A DNA stretch of 64,000 nt, taken from NCBI RefSeq assembly GCF_001571365.1, contig NZ_BCTQ01000017.1:62001-126000 (forward strand), given 5' to 3'. The notes under the pieces are model-generated. The model was not told the DNA's origin. It did no database searches and saw only the letters and a list, made by a program, of their open reading frames with translations. The translations under genes and the position numbers were made by a program. Shown here piece by piece: positions 51,211-60,350 of the stretch. This DNA is from Achromobacter denitrificans NBRC 15125. GTDB lineage: Bacteria; Pseudomonadota; Gammaproteobacteria; Burkholderiales; Burkholderiaceae_B. Each line of letters starts with the position of its first letter. Within the stretch, counting starts at the first letter, position 1.

Positions 51211-53292
51211 ATGTCCGTTCTGATGGCCTTGCTGCGCCCCGTTCGCCAGGCGCTTTTCCTGACTCTCGCCGTTCTGCTCTCCAACCAAGCGTTCGCATCC
51301 CCGCCCACGCTGGCGCAATGCCAAGGCGTCAAGGACCTGGCGTTCGTCGCCCATCTGGACGACGACCTGTTGTTCATGAACCCGGACATCGCTTCCAACA
51401 TCGAGGCGGGCGGCTGCGTGCGCGTGGTCTACCTGACCGCCAGCGACGCGGGCGAAGGCGAAGGCTACATGCTGGGCCGCGAGCGCGGCGTGCGCGCCGC
51501 CTATGCCTACATGGCGCATCAACCCGACGTCTGGAAAGAAGACGTCGGCACCGCCGGCGGCCATCATTTCGCGCGGTTCACGCTGCAGGGCAATCCGCGC
51601 GTGCAGCTCTGGCACATGCGCCTGAAGGATCCCTGGCTGGGCAAGGGATGGGGCAGCCTGACGCCGTTGAGCCGCACCGAATCGGAACCGGGGCAAAGCG
51701 TCGAGACGCTGGGCCCCTATGCCGAGGTCTACACGCGCGAACAATTGATCGACACCCTGGCCGACGTGATCCGGCAGTACGCCCCGACCACCGTGCGCCA
51801 CCTGGACGACACGATCGCCGTGCCCTACACCCAGCTGTGCTGGCGCTGCGCCGGCCACGGCCATCCGGACCACATCGCCAGCGCGCGGCTGGTGCGCGAA
51901 GCCATGGTCCGCGTCCCCGGCAATTACGCCGAGACGGGCTACATCGATTATCCGAGCCAGGAGCGCGCCAGCAATCTGACCGAAACGGAGATCGCCACCA
52001 AATCGGTGATCTTCCAGCACTACGCCTGGAACGACTACCACTATTGCGCCGGCCCCTCCGGCTGCAAGGAGCCCGCCGGCCCCGCCGCGGCCTGGGTGCA
52101 GCGCGCCTATTACGTGTCGCGCCAGGACATGGCGCCGCAGCTGTATCCGGACGGACGCGGCGGCCTCGTCGTGTTCGCCGCCGGCGAAACCAATGCGGCC
52201 GTCAATCGCTGGGACTCCGGCCAGCGGCGCTGGCAAAGTCTGGGCGGACGCACCAGCGGCCCGCTGGTCTCGTTCACCCATGCCGACGGCACCGCCGGCC
52301 TGATGGCGCGCGATCCGCTGGGCGGCGTGTGGGCGAACAAGCAGCGCCATGACGGCACCTGGCAGGGCTGGCAGGCGCTGGGCGGCGTGCGCGTCACGCA
52401 GATCCCGGCGGTGGCGCCGCGCGGCGAGGCCGCCGCCGTGGCCCTGGGCTACGACGGCCGGCTGCACTGGATCGCGCCGTCGGGCATCGACGGCGGCTGG
52501 AGCACCTGGCAGGACCTGCCGCTGCTGGAAGGCGCCACCGGCGGCCCCGCCGCCGCGCGCGGCGCCGACGGGCGCTACGTCGTCTTCGCGGTCACGGCCG
52601 CGGGCGAACTCTTCTACACGCGCCAGTTGCCGGCCGCCAAGGGCCACCGCCCCGAGTGGCAGAGCTGGCGCCCGGTGCCGGCGCCCAACGCCGCCGGCGG
52701 CCTGGCGGCCATCCGCAACCATGAGGGGCGCGTGGAACTCTATTTCCGCCAGCGCGGCAACAATCACCTGACCCGCTTGCTGGAAACCGGCGACACCACC
52801 GACCTCGACATGGACTGGAGCGCCCCGGCCGACCTGGGCGTGCCCTATATCGGGCGCCCGGCCATCAATGCCGACGCCCAGGGCAACGTCATGCTCGCGA
52901 TCCTGGAGCGCGCCGGCGGACACCTCTGGCTCGTGGAGCACGGCAAGCCGGCGCGGCTCGACGCCGAGGCCGCCTCGCCGCCCGCGATGAACATTATCGA
53001 CGGCACGCTGTACGTGGTCGCGCGCACCGCGGGCGGACCGCAGCGCTACCAGGTGCTGTCGCGGCGCGACGGCGCCTGGGCGGGCAGCCTGACGCTGGAC
53101 GGCGTGCCGGCCAGCGGCGGCGGCGCCTTCGCCGCCGTGGCCGCGCGTCCCGCGGACTTGCCCAATCTCGGCGCCAACAACGCCGGCAAGGCCGTGGTGG
53201 TGCGCCCCGCCACCGGCGATCCCGGCACCCTGACGGTGGAACGCGTGCCCAACCAGGCCTCGCGCACGGCCACGCCGACCACCGTGCAATAA
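51211..53292 (+). CDS. Secreted PIG-L/LmbE-family deacetylase with C-terminal propeller-like domain
   Basis: A 693-residue protein. Signal peptide (residues 1-30, ending NQAFAS), then a PIG-L zinc deacetylase domain with AHLDDDLLF (His48, Asp51), where AHPDDE is usual, and HGHPDH (216-221). The metal-ligand His and Asp residues are kept, but the common Pro and Glu are changed. From about residue 310 a repeat region (WQSLGGRTSGP, WQGWQALGG, WSTWQDLPLLEG, WQSWRPVPAPN) suggests a beta-propeller or tectonin-like lectin. It probably removes N-acetyl groups from a periplasmic or external glycan. The start is from the signal peptide; longer frames run into the LysR gene. Confidence 0.88.
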   Translation: MSVLMALLRPVRQALFLTLAVLLSNQAFASPPTLAQCQGVKDLAFVAHLDDDLLFMNPDIASNIEAGGCVRVVYLTASDAGEGEGYMLGRERGVRAAYAYMAHQPDVWKEDVGTAGGHHFARFTLQGNPRVQLWHMRLKDPWLGKGWGSLTPLSRTESEPGQSVETLGPYAEVYTREQLIDTLADVIRQYAPTTVRHLDDTIAVPYTQLCWRCAGHGHPDHIASARLVREAMVRVPGNYAETGYIDYPSQERASNLTETEIATKSVIFQHYAWNDYHYCAGPSGCKEPAGPAAAWVQRAYYVSRQDMAPQLYPDGRGGLVVFAAGETNAAVNRWDSGQRRWQSLGGRTSGPLVSFTHADGTAGLMARDPLGGVWANKQRHDGTWQGWQALGGVRVTQIPAVAPRGEAAAVALGYDGRLHWIAPSGIDGGWSTWQDLPLLEGATGGPAAARGADGRYVVFAVTAAGELFYTRQLPAAKGHRPEWQSWRPVPAPNAAGGLAAIRNHEGRVELYFRQRGNNHLTRLLETGDTTDLDMDWSAPADLGVPYIGRPAINADAQGNVMLAILERAGGHLWLVEHGKPARLDAEAASPPAMNIIDGTLYVVARTAGGPQRYQVLSRRDGAWAGSLTLDGVPASGGGAFAAVAARPADLPNLGANNAGKAVVVRPATGDPGTLTVERVPNQASRTATPTTVQ

Positions 53293-53357
53293 CCGGTCGA
53301 AGCGGGCCGGCACGCGGCTTGCTCCCGCATGGGCTTCCACGCCAAGGAGGCTACCTC

Positions 53358-53618
53358 ATGCACACGACCGATCCCGTCCCGACCGCCCCCCGCGCCGCGG
53401 CGCGCCTGCGCCGCCTCGACGCCCGGCGCCCCGATTTTCCCGGCGAGCACCTGATCGTGTTCGGCGCGGGCGCCTGGCTGATGCTGGCCGGCATGCGCAG
53501 CGGCCCCGGGCTGAAGGGCCTCGCGCTGACCGCGCTGGGCACCGCGTTCATCGGCCGCGCGGCCAGCGGCACCGGCGGCATCGCCAGGCTGGCGAGAGTG
53601 ATGAAGCGGTTGAGCTGA
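53358..53618 (+). CDS. Small membrane-associated protein of unknown function
   Basis: An 86-residue protein with a strong AAGGAGG (53344-53350). The N-terminal 30 residues are Pro/Arg/Ala-rich. The centre holds EHLIVFGAGAWLMLAGMRS and LKGLALTALGTAFIGRAA, likely one or two membrane segments, with a basic C-terminus. I do not recognise a family. It lies 65 bp after the deacetylase gene on the same strand and converges on the iron-permease-like gene. Confidence 0.75.
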   Translation: MHTTDPVPTAPRAAARLRRLDARRPDFPGEHLIVFGAGAWLMLAGMRSGPGLKGLALTALGTAFIGRAASGTGGIARLARVMKRLS

Positions 53619-53648
53619 GGAGGACGCGCCGGCCGTGGCGGCTCGCGC

Positions 53649-54233
53649 TCAGCGCATGCCTTTCAGCCCGGCCCCGACACGCCGTTTGGCGCGCAAGCGC
53701 CCGCCCGTCCCGCTTGCGCGCGGCGGCCTTGCCTTGCCTCGCGGCGCGCGCCCCGCCTGCTCCGTGGAGGCGTCGCCAGGCACCCGTTTGCCTTCGTCCG
53801 CCAGCCGCCTGCGCTTGTCGCGGGCGATCCGCTTCGCGTGCGCCGTCAAGGCCGTGGCCAGCGCGACCAGCCTGTCCTCGTCCAGGCGCTCCGCGTCGAC
53901 CAGGTTTTCGTCCGCGTCCTTGAGCGCGATGAGCAGATCGTCGATCTTCAGATGCAGCGCGCGGTCATTCTTGTTCTGGCTCTGCTGGATCAGGAACACC
54001 ATGAGGAAAGTGACGATGGTGGTGCCGGTATTGATCACCAACTGCCAATTCTCGGAATAGCCGGCGATGGGGCCGGTGAGGGCCCAGACCACCACCACGG
54101 CCACGGCCAGGCCGAACGCGATGGACGAGCCCGCCCATGCGGTGAAAGCCGCGGCGAAATGATCGAAGGCGGTCGCCAGCCGCGCCAGCGGCCGCCGCCG
54201 GCGCTCGGCGCGCCGGGCGCTGAAAGTGCGCAT
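53649..54233 (-). CDS. Low-affinity iron permease-family membrane protein
   Basis: A 194-residue protein. Two membrane segments, one at IAFGLAVAVVVVWALTGPIA and one in WQLVINTGTTIVTFLMVFLIQ, followed by QNKNDRALHLKIDDLLIAL: the signature of the bacterial low-affinity iron permease-like family. The last 70 residues are strongly basic (Arg/Lys/Gly). The start at 54233 has GGAGG 4 bp before. Iron transport is the family label only; the function in bacteria is uncertain. Confidence 0.85.
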   Translation of the reverse strand: MRTFSARRAERRRRPLARLATAFDHFAAAFTAWAGSSIAFGLAVAVVVVWALTGPIAGYSENWQLVINTGTTIVTFLMVFLIQQSQNKNDRALHLKIDDLLIALKDADENLVDAERLDEDRLVALATALTAHAKRIARDKRRRLADEGKRVPGDASTEQAGRAPRGKARPPRASGTGGRLRAKRRVGAGLKGMR

Positions 54234-54383
54234 GATCCCTCCGGGGCGTGACGGCACCGAAGGCCCCCAGCAAGCGTCATGCCCGCCCCGCGGGCCGGCG
54301 CCGCCGCGTTGGCGAGGTTCAGGTTTACGTAACCAATCGAGTCCGAGAATGGAAGCCATAAGGTCCATTGAGGAGACATCATC

Positions 54384-55592
54384 ATGTCTCGGAGACTATT
54401 GCATGCGCTGTCCGCCCTGACCCTGGCCCTGTCCGCGGGCATGGCGGCAGCCGCCGAAGCGCCGGAAGTCGTGCTGGGCGCATCCATCCAGCTGACCGGC
54501 CCCGTCGCCAACACCGGGCGCTACTACCGCGACGCCTACCAGATCGCCGTCGACCAGATCAACGCGGCCGGCGGCGTGAAGATCGCCGGCGTGCCGCACA
54601 AGCTGGCGCTCAAGATCTACGACAACCAGTCGGACGTGAACCTGAGCGTGCGCCAGTACACGCAGCTGGTCACGCAGGACAAGGTCAACCTGCTGCTCGG
54701 GCCCTTCGCCAGCAACTTCGCGCTGGCCGATTCCGCCGTCTCGGAGAAATACAAAGTGCCGATGGTCCAGGGCGGCGGCGCGTCGGACCAGATCTTCTCG
54801 CGCAAGTTCAAGTACATATTCGGCACCCTGGCGCCGGCCAGCAACTACTTCGGCAGCACGGTCGAAATGCTCAAGGCGCTCAAGCCCGCGCCGGCCAGCG
54901 TGGCCCTGCTGTACGCGGACGATTCGTTCGACGTGTCGGTCGCCCAGGGCACCCGCCCGCTGCTGAAGGCGGCCGGGCTGCGCGTGGCGATGGACGAGCG
55001 CTACAGCACCAATGCCACGGATTTCAACTCGCTGCTGTCGCAGATCAAGAGCAAGCAGGTGGACGCGGTGCTGGTGGCCGGACATGAAACCGAGATCCTG
55101 AATTTCGTGCGCCAGGCCAAGAGCCTGGCCGTGGCGCCCAAGATGTACTCGTTCACGGTCGGCGTGCCCTCGGAGGACTTCCGCAAGGCGCTCGGCGCCG
55201 ATGCCGACTACGCGTTCGGCATGACGGCATGGCTGCCCTCGGCGGCGCTGAAGGACCGCTGGTTCGGCGACGCCGAGCAGTTCGCCCAGGCCTACAAGGC
55301 GAAGTACGGCTATGACCCCGACTACCACGCGGCCTCGGGCGTGGCCGACGTCGAAGCGCTGGCCCAGGCCATGGAGAAGGCCGGCAGCCTGAACCCGCAG
55401 AAGGTGCGCGACGCCCTGGCCGGGATCCGCTTCGACAGCCTCTACGGCCCCGTGGCGTTCAACGCGCAGGGCCAGATCGACCTGCCGCAGGTGGTGATCC
55501 AGGTGCAGGGCGACAAGCTGGCCGAGATCTACGGCGCCAAGGGCTTCATCACCCAGCCCCGGTATCCGATGCCCGCCTGGAACGCGCGCTAG
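54384..55592 (+). CDS. Branched-chain amino-acid-type ABC transporter binding protein (LivJ-like)
   Basis: A 402-residue periplasmic binding protein of the leucine/amide family: signal peptide ending GMAAAAEA, then [40 protein letters not shown] and [20 protein letters not shown]. This family also binds aromatic acids, urea and amides, so the ligand is open. A GGTT-TACGT-AACC dyad lies at 54322-54334, upstream of the start. First gene of a complete five-gene operon. Confidence 0.93.
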   Translation: MSRRLLHALSALTLALSAGMAAAAEAPEVVLGASIQLTGPVANTGRYYRDAYQIAVDQINAAGGVKIAGVPHKLALKIYDNQSDVNLSVRQYTQLVTQDKVNLLLGPFASNFALADSAVSEKYKVPMVQGGGASDQIFSRKFKYIFGTLAPASNYFGSTVEMLKALKPAPASVALLYADDSFDVSVAQGTRPLLKAAGLRVAMDERYSTNATDFNSLLSQIKSKQVDAVLVAGHETEILNFVRQAKSLAVAPKMYSFTVGVPSEDFRKALGADADYAFGMTAWLPSAALKDRWFGDAEQFAQAYKAKYGYDPDYHAASGVADVEALAQAMEKAGSLNPQKVRDALAGIRFDSLYGPVAFNAQGQIDLPQVVIQVQGDKLAEIYGAKGFITQPRYPMPAWNAR

Positions 55593-55611
55593 GCGGCCCT
55601 CGGGAACCGCG

Positions 55612-56475
55612 ATGGACCTGCTCGCGCAAATCCTCGTCAACGGCGTCCTGCTCGGCGGACTGTACGCCGTGATGGCGCAGGGCCTGGCGCTGGTCTGGGG
55701 CGTCCTGAACATCGTCAACCTCGCGCACGGCGCCTTCATCATGCTGGGCGCGTACGCGTCCTGGTACCTGTACACGGACCTGGGCGTGGATCCTTTCGCG
55801 GGGTTGCCGATCACGGCGGCCGCCCTGTTCGCGCTAGGCTACGGCCTGCAGCGCGGGCTGCTGAACCTGGTGGTGCGCGCGCCCATGTTCAATACGCTAC
55901 TCATCACCTTCGGCCTGGAAGTCGTGCTGACCTACCTGGCGCAGCTGGCGTTCTCGGCGGACTTCCGCACGATCAACCCGCCGTACGCCGGCGCCAGCTA
56001 CGCCCTCGGGCCGGTGACGCTGCCGCTGGCGCGGCTGGCCGCCTTCGGCGTGGCGCTGGCGCTGACGCTGGGCATGTGGCTGTTCCTGCTGCACAGCCGG
56101 TTGGGCCGCGCCATCCGCGCCACCGCGCAGAACCTCGTGGCGGCGCGCCTCTACGGAGTGGAGCCGCGCCATCTCTACGCGGTCACCTTCGGGCTGGGCC
56201 TGGCGCTGGCGGGCGCGGCCGGGGGCCTGTACGGCACCGTCTCGCAGATCAACCCCTACATCGGCGCGACCCTGACCGCGAAATGCTTCGCCATTTCCAT
56301 CATCGGCGGCCTGGACAATCCGCTGGGCGTCATGGTGGGCGGGCTGTTCCTGGGCATCGTGGAATCGCTCACCACGCTGTACGTGGGGCCGACCTTCGCC
56401 GACGTCGCCAGCTTCGGCATCCTGGTGCTGGTGCTGTTCCTGCGGCCCAGCGGCCTCCTGGGCAGGGCGGCATGA
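55612..56475 (+). CDS. Branched-chain amino-acid-type ABC permease (LivH-like)
   Basis: A 287-residue permease with about eight hydrophobic segments: ILVNGVLLGGLYAVMAQGLA, VNLAHGAFIMLGAYASWYL and SIIGGLDNPLGVMVGGLFLG. These are standard LivH motifs. It forms the heterodimeric channel with the 56472 protein and overlaps it by 4 bp. Confidence 0.94.
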   Translation: MDLLAQILVNGVLLGGLYAVMAQGLALVWGVLNIVNLAHGAFIMLGAYASWYLYTDLGVDPFAGLPITAAALFALGYGLQRGLLNLVVRAPMFNTLLITFGLEVVLTYLAQLAFSADFRTINPPYAGASYALGPVTLPLARLAAFGVALALTLGMWLFLLHSRLGRAIRATAQNLVAARLYGVEPRHLYAVTFGLGLALAGAAGGLYGTVSQINPYIGATLTAKCFAISIIGGLDNPLGVMVGGLFLGIVESLTTLYVGPTFADVASFGILVLVLFLRPSGLLGRAA

Positions 56476-57419
56476 AAGCCTGGCGCGCGATCCTGGCGCT
56501 GGCGGCGGTGGCCGCGCTGGCCGGCGTTCCCTGGTACGGCTCGGACGTGCTGGTGCAGTTCGGCATCAACACCCTGTTGCTGGCCGTGCTGGCCCAGGGC
56601 TGGAACATCATCGGCGGCTATACCGGCTACGCGTCCTTCGGCAATTCCGTGTTCTACGGACTGGGCAGCTACGGCGTGGCCATCGCCATGGTGCAGTGGG
56701 AGCTGCCCTTCGCCGCGGGCCTGGCGCTCGGGGTCGCGCTGGCCGTGGCCTTCGCCCTGCTGCTGGGCCTGCCGGTGCTGCGGCTGCGCGGCCACTACTT
56801 CGCCATCGCCACGCTGGCGCTGGCCCAGGTCATGACGGCCATCGTGTCGAACATCGAGCTGGCCGGCCAGAACATCGGCCTGGTCCTGCCCCCGCTCAAC
56901 AACGACCCCCTGTTCTACGAACTATCGCTGGGTCTGCTGGTGCTGGCGACGCTCACGGTCGCCTGGCTGACGCGCAGCCGGTTCGGCTTCGGCCTGATCG
57001 CGATCCGGGAGAACGAGGAAGGCGCGGCCGTCATGGGCGTGAACACCACGCTGTACAAGGTCGCGGCGTTCGCGCTGTCGGGCGCGTTCAGCGCGCTGGC
57101 CGGCGGCATCCACGCCTACTGGATCACCTTTCTCGACCCCGAAAGCGCCTTCGACATCGGCCTGAACGTCAAGATGATCATCATGGCGGTGTTCGGCGGC
57201 GCGGGCACCGTGCTCGGCCCCGTCGTGGGCGCCTTTTCCCTGTCGGCCATCTCCGAGCTGCTGTCCAGCGAGGTCACCAGCGCCGCGGGCCTCTTCTACG
57301 GCGCGGTCATCGTCGCCGCGGTGGTGCTCATGCCTCGCGGGCTGACGGACCTGCTGCGCCGCTACCGGAAGTCGGGCTGGCGCTACTTCGTCGAGAACAT
57401 CCGGGCGCACAAGCTATGA
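56472..57419 (+). CDS. Branched-chain amino-acid-type ABC permease (LivM-like)
   Basis: A 315-residue permease, LivM type: LAQGWNIIGGYTGYASFGNS, RLRGHYFAIATLALAQVMTA, GLIAIRENEEGAAVMGVNTT and FGGAGTVLGPVVGAFSL. Start and stop overlap its neighbours by 4 bp each, so translation is coupled through the operon. Confidence 0.94.
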   Translation: MKAWRAILALAAVAALAGVPWYGSDVLVQFGINTLLLAVLAQGWNIIGGYTGYASFGNSVFYGLGSYGVAIAMVQWELPFAAGLALGVALAVAFALLLGLPVLRLRGHYFAIATLALAQVMTAIVSNIELAGQNIGLVLPPLNNDPLFYELSLGLLVLATLTVAWLTRSRFGFGLIAIRENEEGAAVMGVNTTLYKVAAFALSGAFSALAGGIHAYWITFLDPESAFDIGLNVKMIIMAVFGGAGTVLGPVVGAFSLSAISELLSSEVTSAAGLFYGAVIVAAVVLMPRGLTDLLRRYRKSGWRYFVENIRAHKL

Positions 57420-58150
57420 CCGACATCCTGGAAATCCGCGACGTCACGCGGCGCTTCGCCGGGCTGGTGGCCGTGAACCAGGTCAGCTTCACGCTGGCCG
57501 AAGGCGAGATCCTGGGCCTGATCGGCCCCAATGGCGCCGGCAAGACCACCCTGGTCAGCCTGATCAGCGGAACGCTCGCGCCCACGCATGGCGACATCCT
57601 CTACCAAGGCCGGCCCATCGGCCATCTGCCCGCGTACCGGCGGGCGCGCCTCGGCATCGGCCGCACCTTCCAGATCATGCGCCCCTTTCCCGGCCTGTCC
57701 GTGCTGGACAACGTGGCGGTGGGCGCGCTGTTCGGCCGCGGCGGCGGCCAGCCCGAACTCGCCAAGGCCCGCGAGCAGGCCCGCGCCTGCCTGGATTTCG
57801 TCGGCCTGGGCCGGGCGGCCGACCAGCGCGCCGAGGAACTGGGCGGGCCGGGCCGCAAGCGCCTGGAACTGGCCAAGGCGCTGGCCATGCAGCCCCGGAT
57901 ATTGCTGTGCGACGAAGTCATGGCGGGCCTGAACCTGGTCGAGATCGAGGAGGTGATCGAGGTGATCCGCAAGGTGCGCGCCTCCGGCATCAGCGTGCTG
58001 GTCATCGAGCACGTCATCAAGGCCATCAAGACCCTCTCGGACCGGTTGCTGGTGCTGCATCACGGCGAGAAGATCGCCGACGGCGCGCCGGCCGAGGTGC
58101 TGGCCGATGCCGAGGTGGTGCAGGCCTACCTGGGAAGGCAGCGCTCATGA
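57416..58150 (+). CDS. Branched-chain amino-acid-type ABC ATPase (LivG-like)
   Basis: A 244-residue ATPase. Walker A GPNGAGKTT is normal. The signature region reads LGGPGRKRLELAKALAMQP instead of LSGGQ-like, and Walker B reads ILLCDEVMAGLN, with Val for the usual Pro. Variants of this kind occur in a subset of LivG proteins, so it may still be active. It pairs with the LivF-like ATPase. Confidence 0.91.
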   Translation: MTDILEIRDVTRRFAGLVAVNQVSFTLAEGEILGLIGPNGAGKTTLVSLISGTLAPTHGDILYQGRPIGHLPAYRRARLGIGRTFQIMRPFPGLSVLDNVAVGALFGRGGGQPELAKAREQARACLDFVGLGRAADQRAEELGGPGRKRLELAKALAMQPRILLCDEVMAGLNLVEIEEVIEVIRKVRASGISVLVIEHVIKAIKTLSDRLLVLHHGEKIADGAPAEVLADAEVVQAYLGRQRS

Positions 58151-58869
58151 ACGAGACCGCCGCCCCGCTGCTGAAGGTGGAGGGCCTGAGCGCCGGCTAT
58201 GGCGAACTGCCGGTGCTGAACGACGTCTCGCTGGACGTGCGGCGCGCCGAGATCGTGGCGCTGGTGGGCAGCAACGGCGCGGGCAAGACCACGCTGCTGC
58301 GCGCCTTGTCGCGCGTGCTGCCCAGCACCGGCAGCATCGTGATGGACGGACGCCAGCTGTCCCGGGCGGCGCCAGACCAGGCCTTCGCCGCCGGCATGGT
58401 GCAGGTGCCCGAGGGCCGCCAGCTGTTCGACCGCATGACGGTGCAGGACAATCTGCTGATGGGCGCCTACCGGCGCGGCGACAAGCCCGGCATCGCGCGC
58501 GACCTGGACAAGGTCTACGGCTATTTCCCGCGCCTGGCGGAACGGCGCCGGCAGTTGGCCGGCAGCATGTCCGGCGGCGAACAGCAGATGTGCGCCATGG
58601 CGCGCGCGCTGATGGCCAAGCCCGTGCTCATGATGATCGATGAGATGAGCCTGGGCCTCGCGCCGGTGGTGGTCGAACAACTGATGGGCGTGCTGGCCGA
58701 CATCCGGGGCGAAGGCGTGACGGTGCTGCTCGTCGAGCAGGACGTCCACCTGGCGCTGTCCGGCGCCGATCGCGGCTACGTCATGGAGACCGGCCGCATC
58801 GTGCACGGCGGCCCCGCCGCGGCGCTGCTGACCGATCCCAAGGTGCGGCAGGCGTACCTGGGGGTCTGA
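58147..58869 (+). CDS. Branched-chain amino-acid-type ABC ATPase (LivF-like)
   Basis: A 240-residue ATPase. Walker A GSNGAGKTT, VQVPEGRQLFDRMTVQDNLL (the LivF PEGR motif), signature MSGGEQQMCAMARALMAKP, Walker B LMMIDEMSLGLAP. Last gene of the operon; no terminator hairpin is obvious in the 20 bp before the convergent MoaF-like gene. Confidence 0.94.
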   Translation: MNETAAPLLKVEGLSAGYGELPVLNDVSLDVRRAEIVALVGSNGAGKTTLLRALSRVLPSTGSIVMDGRQLSRAAPDQAFAAGMVQVPEGRQLFDRMTVQDNLLMGAYRRGDKPGIARDLDKVYGYFPRLAERRRQLAGSMSGGEQQMCAMARALMAKPVLMMIDEMSLGLAPVVVEQLMGVLADIRGEGVTVLLVEQDVHLALSGADRGYVMETGRIVHGGPAAALLTDPKVRQAYLGV

Positions 58870-58889
58870 GGCCGCGACGCCCCCCTCGC

Positions 58890-59228
58890 CTATTCCGGCG
58901 CCAGTTCCGTCAGCGCCCCCTCCATGCGGTAGAAGCCCAGGTCGGCCGCCGTGAAATAGGCCTGCGACCGGCCCTGGACGAAATCATCCAGGTGCACGAC
59001 GGTGGCGCCGTCGGCTTCCTGCCAGGAGATCGCGTAGAGGCCCTCGCCGACCCGCCGCCACTGGCAAGCCGCCTCGCCGCTGGCGCCGGCATACGGGCCG
59101 GAGACGATCTCGTAGCGGATCGTCCCGCCGTCCTCCGAATAGCAGTTGCGGGCCGACAGCCCTTCGTAGTCGACGCGAAAGCGGCGCCCGGCGAAAGGCG
59201 GCAGGTCGAGGGTGTTTTGATTTTCCAT
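58890..59228 (-). CDS. MoaF-like small protein (lipocalin-like fold), tentative
   Basis: A 112-residue protein with no signal peptide or membrane segment. The alternation of aromatic and acidic residues (FRVDYEGLSARNCYSEDG, LYAISWQEADGATVVHLDDF, AYFTAADLGFYRMEGAL) resembles MoaF-related small beta-barrel proteins, which may bind small ligands. It is the distal gene of a unit with OYE and luciferase-like flavoenzymes, 3 bp after OYE. The family call is from pattern only. Confidence 0.7.
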   Translation of the reverse strand: MENQNTLDLPPFAGRRFRVDYEGLSARNCYSEDGGTIRYEIVSGPYAGASGEAACQWRRVGEGLYAISWQEADGATVVHLDDFVQGRSQAYFTAADLGFYRMEGALTELAPE

Positions 59229-59231
59229 GAT

Positions 59232-60350
59232 TCAGGCCTCCGCGGCTTCAAGCGCCGGGTAATCCGTCAGCCCGCGCGCGTCTCCGCCGAACAGCGTGGC
59301 CCGGTCGTGCGGGTTCAGCGGCGCGCCGAGCCGCAGGCGCTCGGGCAGGTCCGGATTGGCAACGAAAGGACGGCCGAATCCGATCAGGTCGGCCCAGCCT
59401 TGCCGCAAGGCCTCGCGCGCGCGCTCCGCCGTGTAATGGCCGGCGTAGATCAGGGTGCCGGGATAGGCGGCGCGCAGGCGCTCCTTGAAGACCGCCGGCA
59501 TCAGCGGCGCATCATCCCAATCGGCCTCGGCGATGTGGATATAGCCCACGCCGATCTCTCCCAGCCGCCGCGCGGCCGCCAGGTAGGTGGTTTCGGGATC
59601 GGCGTCGGAGCAGCCGTTGAGCGTGGTCAGCGGCGCGAGGCGGATGCCCACGCGGCTCGCGTCGCCCACGCCTTCGACCAGCGCGCGCGCCACTTCGTCC
59701 AGGAAGCGCAGGCGGTTCTCCAGCGAACCGCCGTATTCGTCCTTGCGGTCGTTGGCGTTGGAATCGATGAATTGATTGACGAGATAGCCGTTGGCGGCAT
59801 GCAACTCCACGCCATCGAATCCGGCGGCCATGGCGTTGCGCGCCGCCTGCCGATACTCCTGGACGATGGCGCCGATCTCCGCCTTGTCCAGCGCGCGCGG
59901 TCGGGACGCCTGCACGAACCCGGGCGTTCCGTCGTTCTCCGCGACGAACACGTTCACGCCTTCGGCCTGGATGGCCGAGGACGACACCGGCGACTGCCCG
60001 CCCAGCAGGCTGACGTGGCTCAGCCGGCCGACGTGCCAGAGCTGGGCATAGATGCGTCCGCCGGCCGCGTGCACGGCCTCGGTCACCTTGCGCCAGCCGG
60101 CGACCTGCTCGGGCGTGTGGATGCCGGGCGTCCAGGCATAGCCCTTGCCCAGCGGCGAGATCCAGGTGCCTTCGCTGACGATGAGGCCGGCGCCGGCGCG
60201 CTGGGCGTAGTACTCGGCCATCAGCGCGTTGGGCACGTCGCCCGGCTGGCTGGCGCGCGAGCGCGTCATGGGCGGCATCACGATGCGGTTGGGCAGCGGC
60301 TGGCCGCCCAGGGTATACGGTTGGAACAGGGGATCTTGGATGTCAGGCAT
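59232..60350 (-). CDS. Old yellow enzyme-family NADH:flavin oxidoreductase (NemA-like)
   Basis: A 372-residue FMN TIM-barrel ene-reductase: NRIVMPPMTRSRA, YAQLWHVGRLSH, HAANGYLVNQFIDSNANDR, EYGGSLENRLRFL and GFGRPFVANPDL. It would reduce activated C=C bonds or nitro compounds. The start at 60350 overlaps the luciferase-like gene by 8 bp; longer in-frame starts lie inside that gene. Confidence 0.93.
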   Translation of the reverse strand: MPDIQDPLFQPYTLGGQPLPNRIVMPPMTRSRASQPGDVPNALMAEYYAQRAGAGLIVSEGTWISPLGKGYAWTPGIHTPEQVAGWRKVTEAVHAAGGRIYAQLWHVGRLSHVSLLGGQSPVSSSAIQAEGVNVFVAENDGTPGFVQASRPRALDKAEIGAIVQEYRQAARNAMAAGFDGVELHAANGYLVNQFIDSNANDRKDEYGGSLENRLRFLDEVARALVEGVGDASRVGIRLAPLTTLNGCSDADPETTYLAAARRLGEIGVGYIHIAEADWDDAPLMPAVFKERLRAAYPGTLIYAGHYTAERAREALRQGWADLIGFGRPFVANPDLPERLRLGAPLNPHDRATLFGGDARGLTDYPALEAAEA

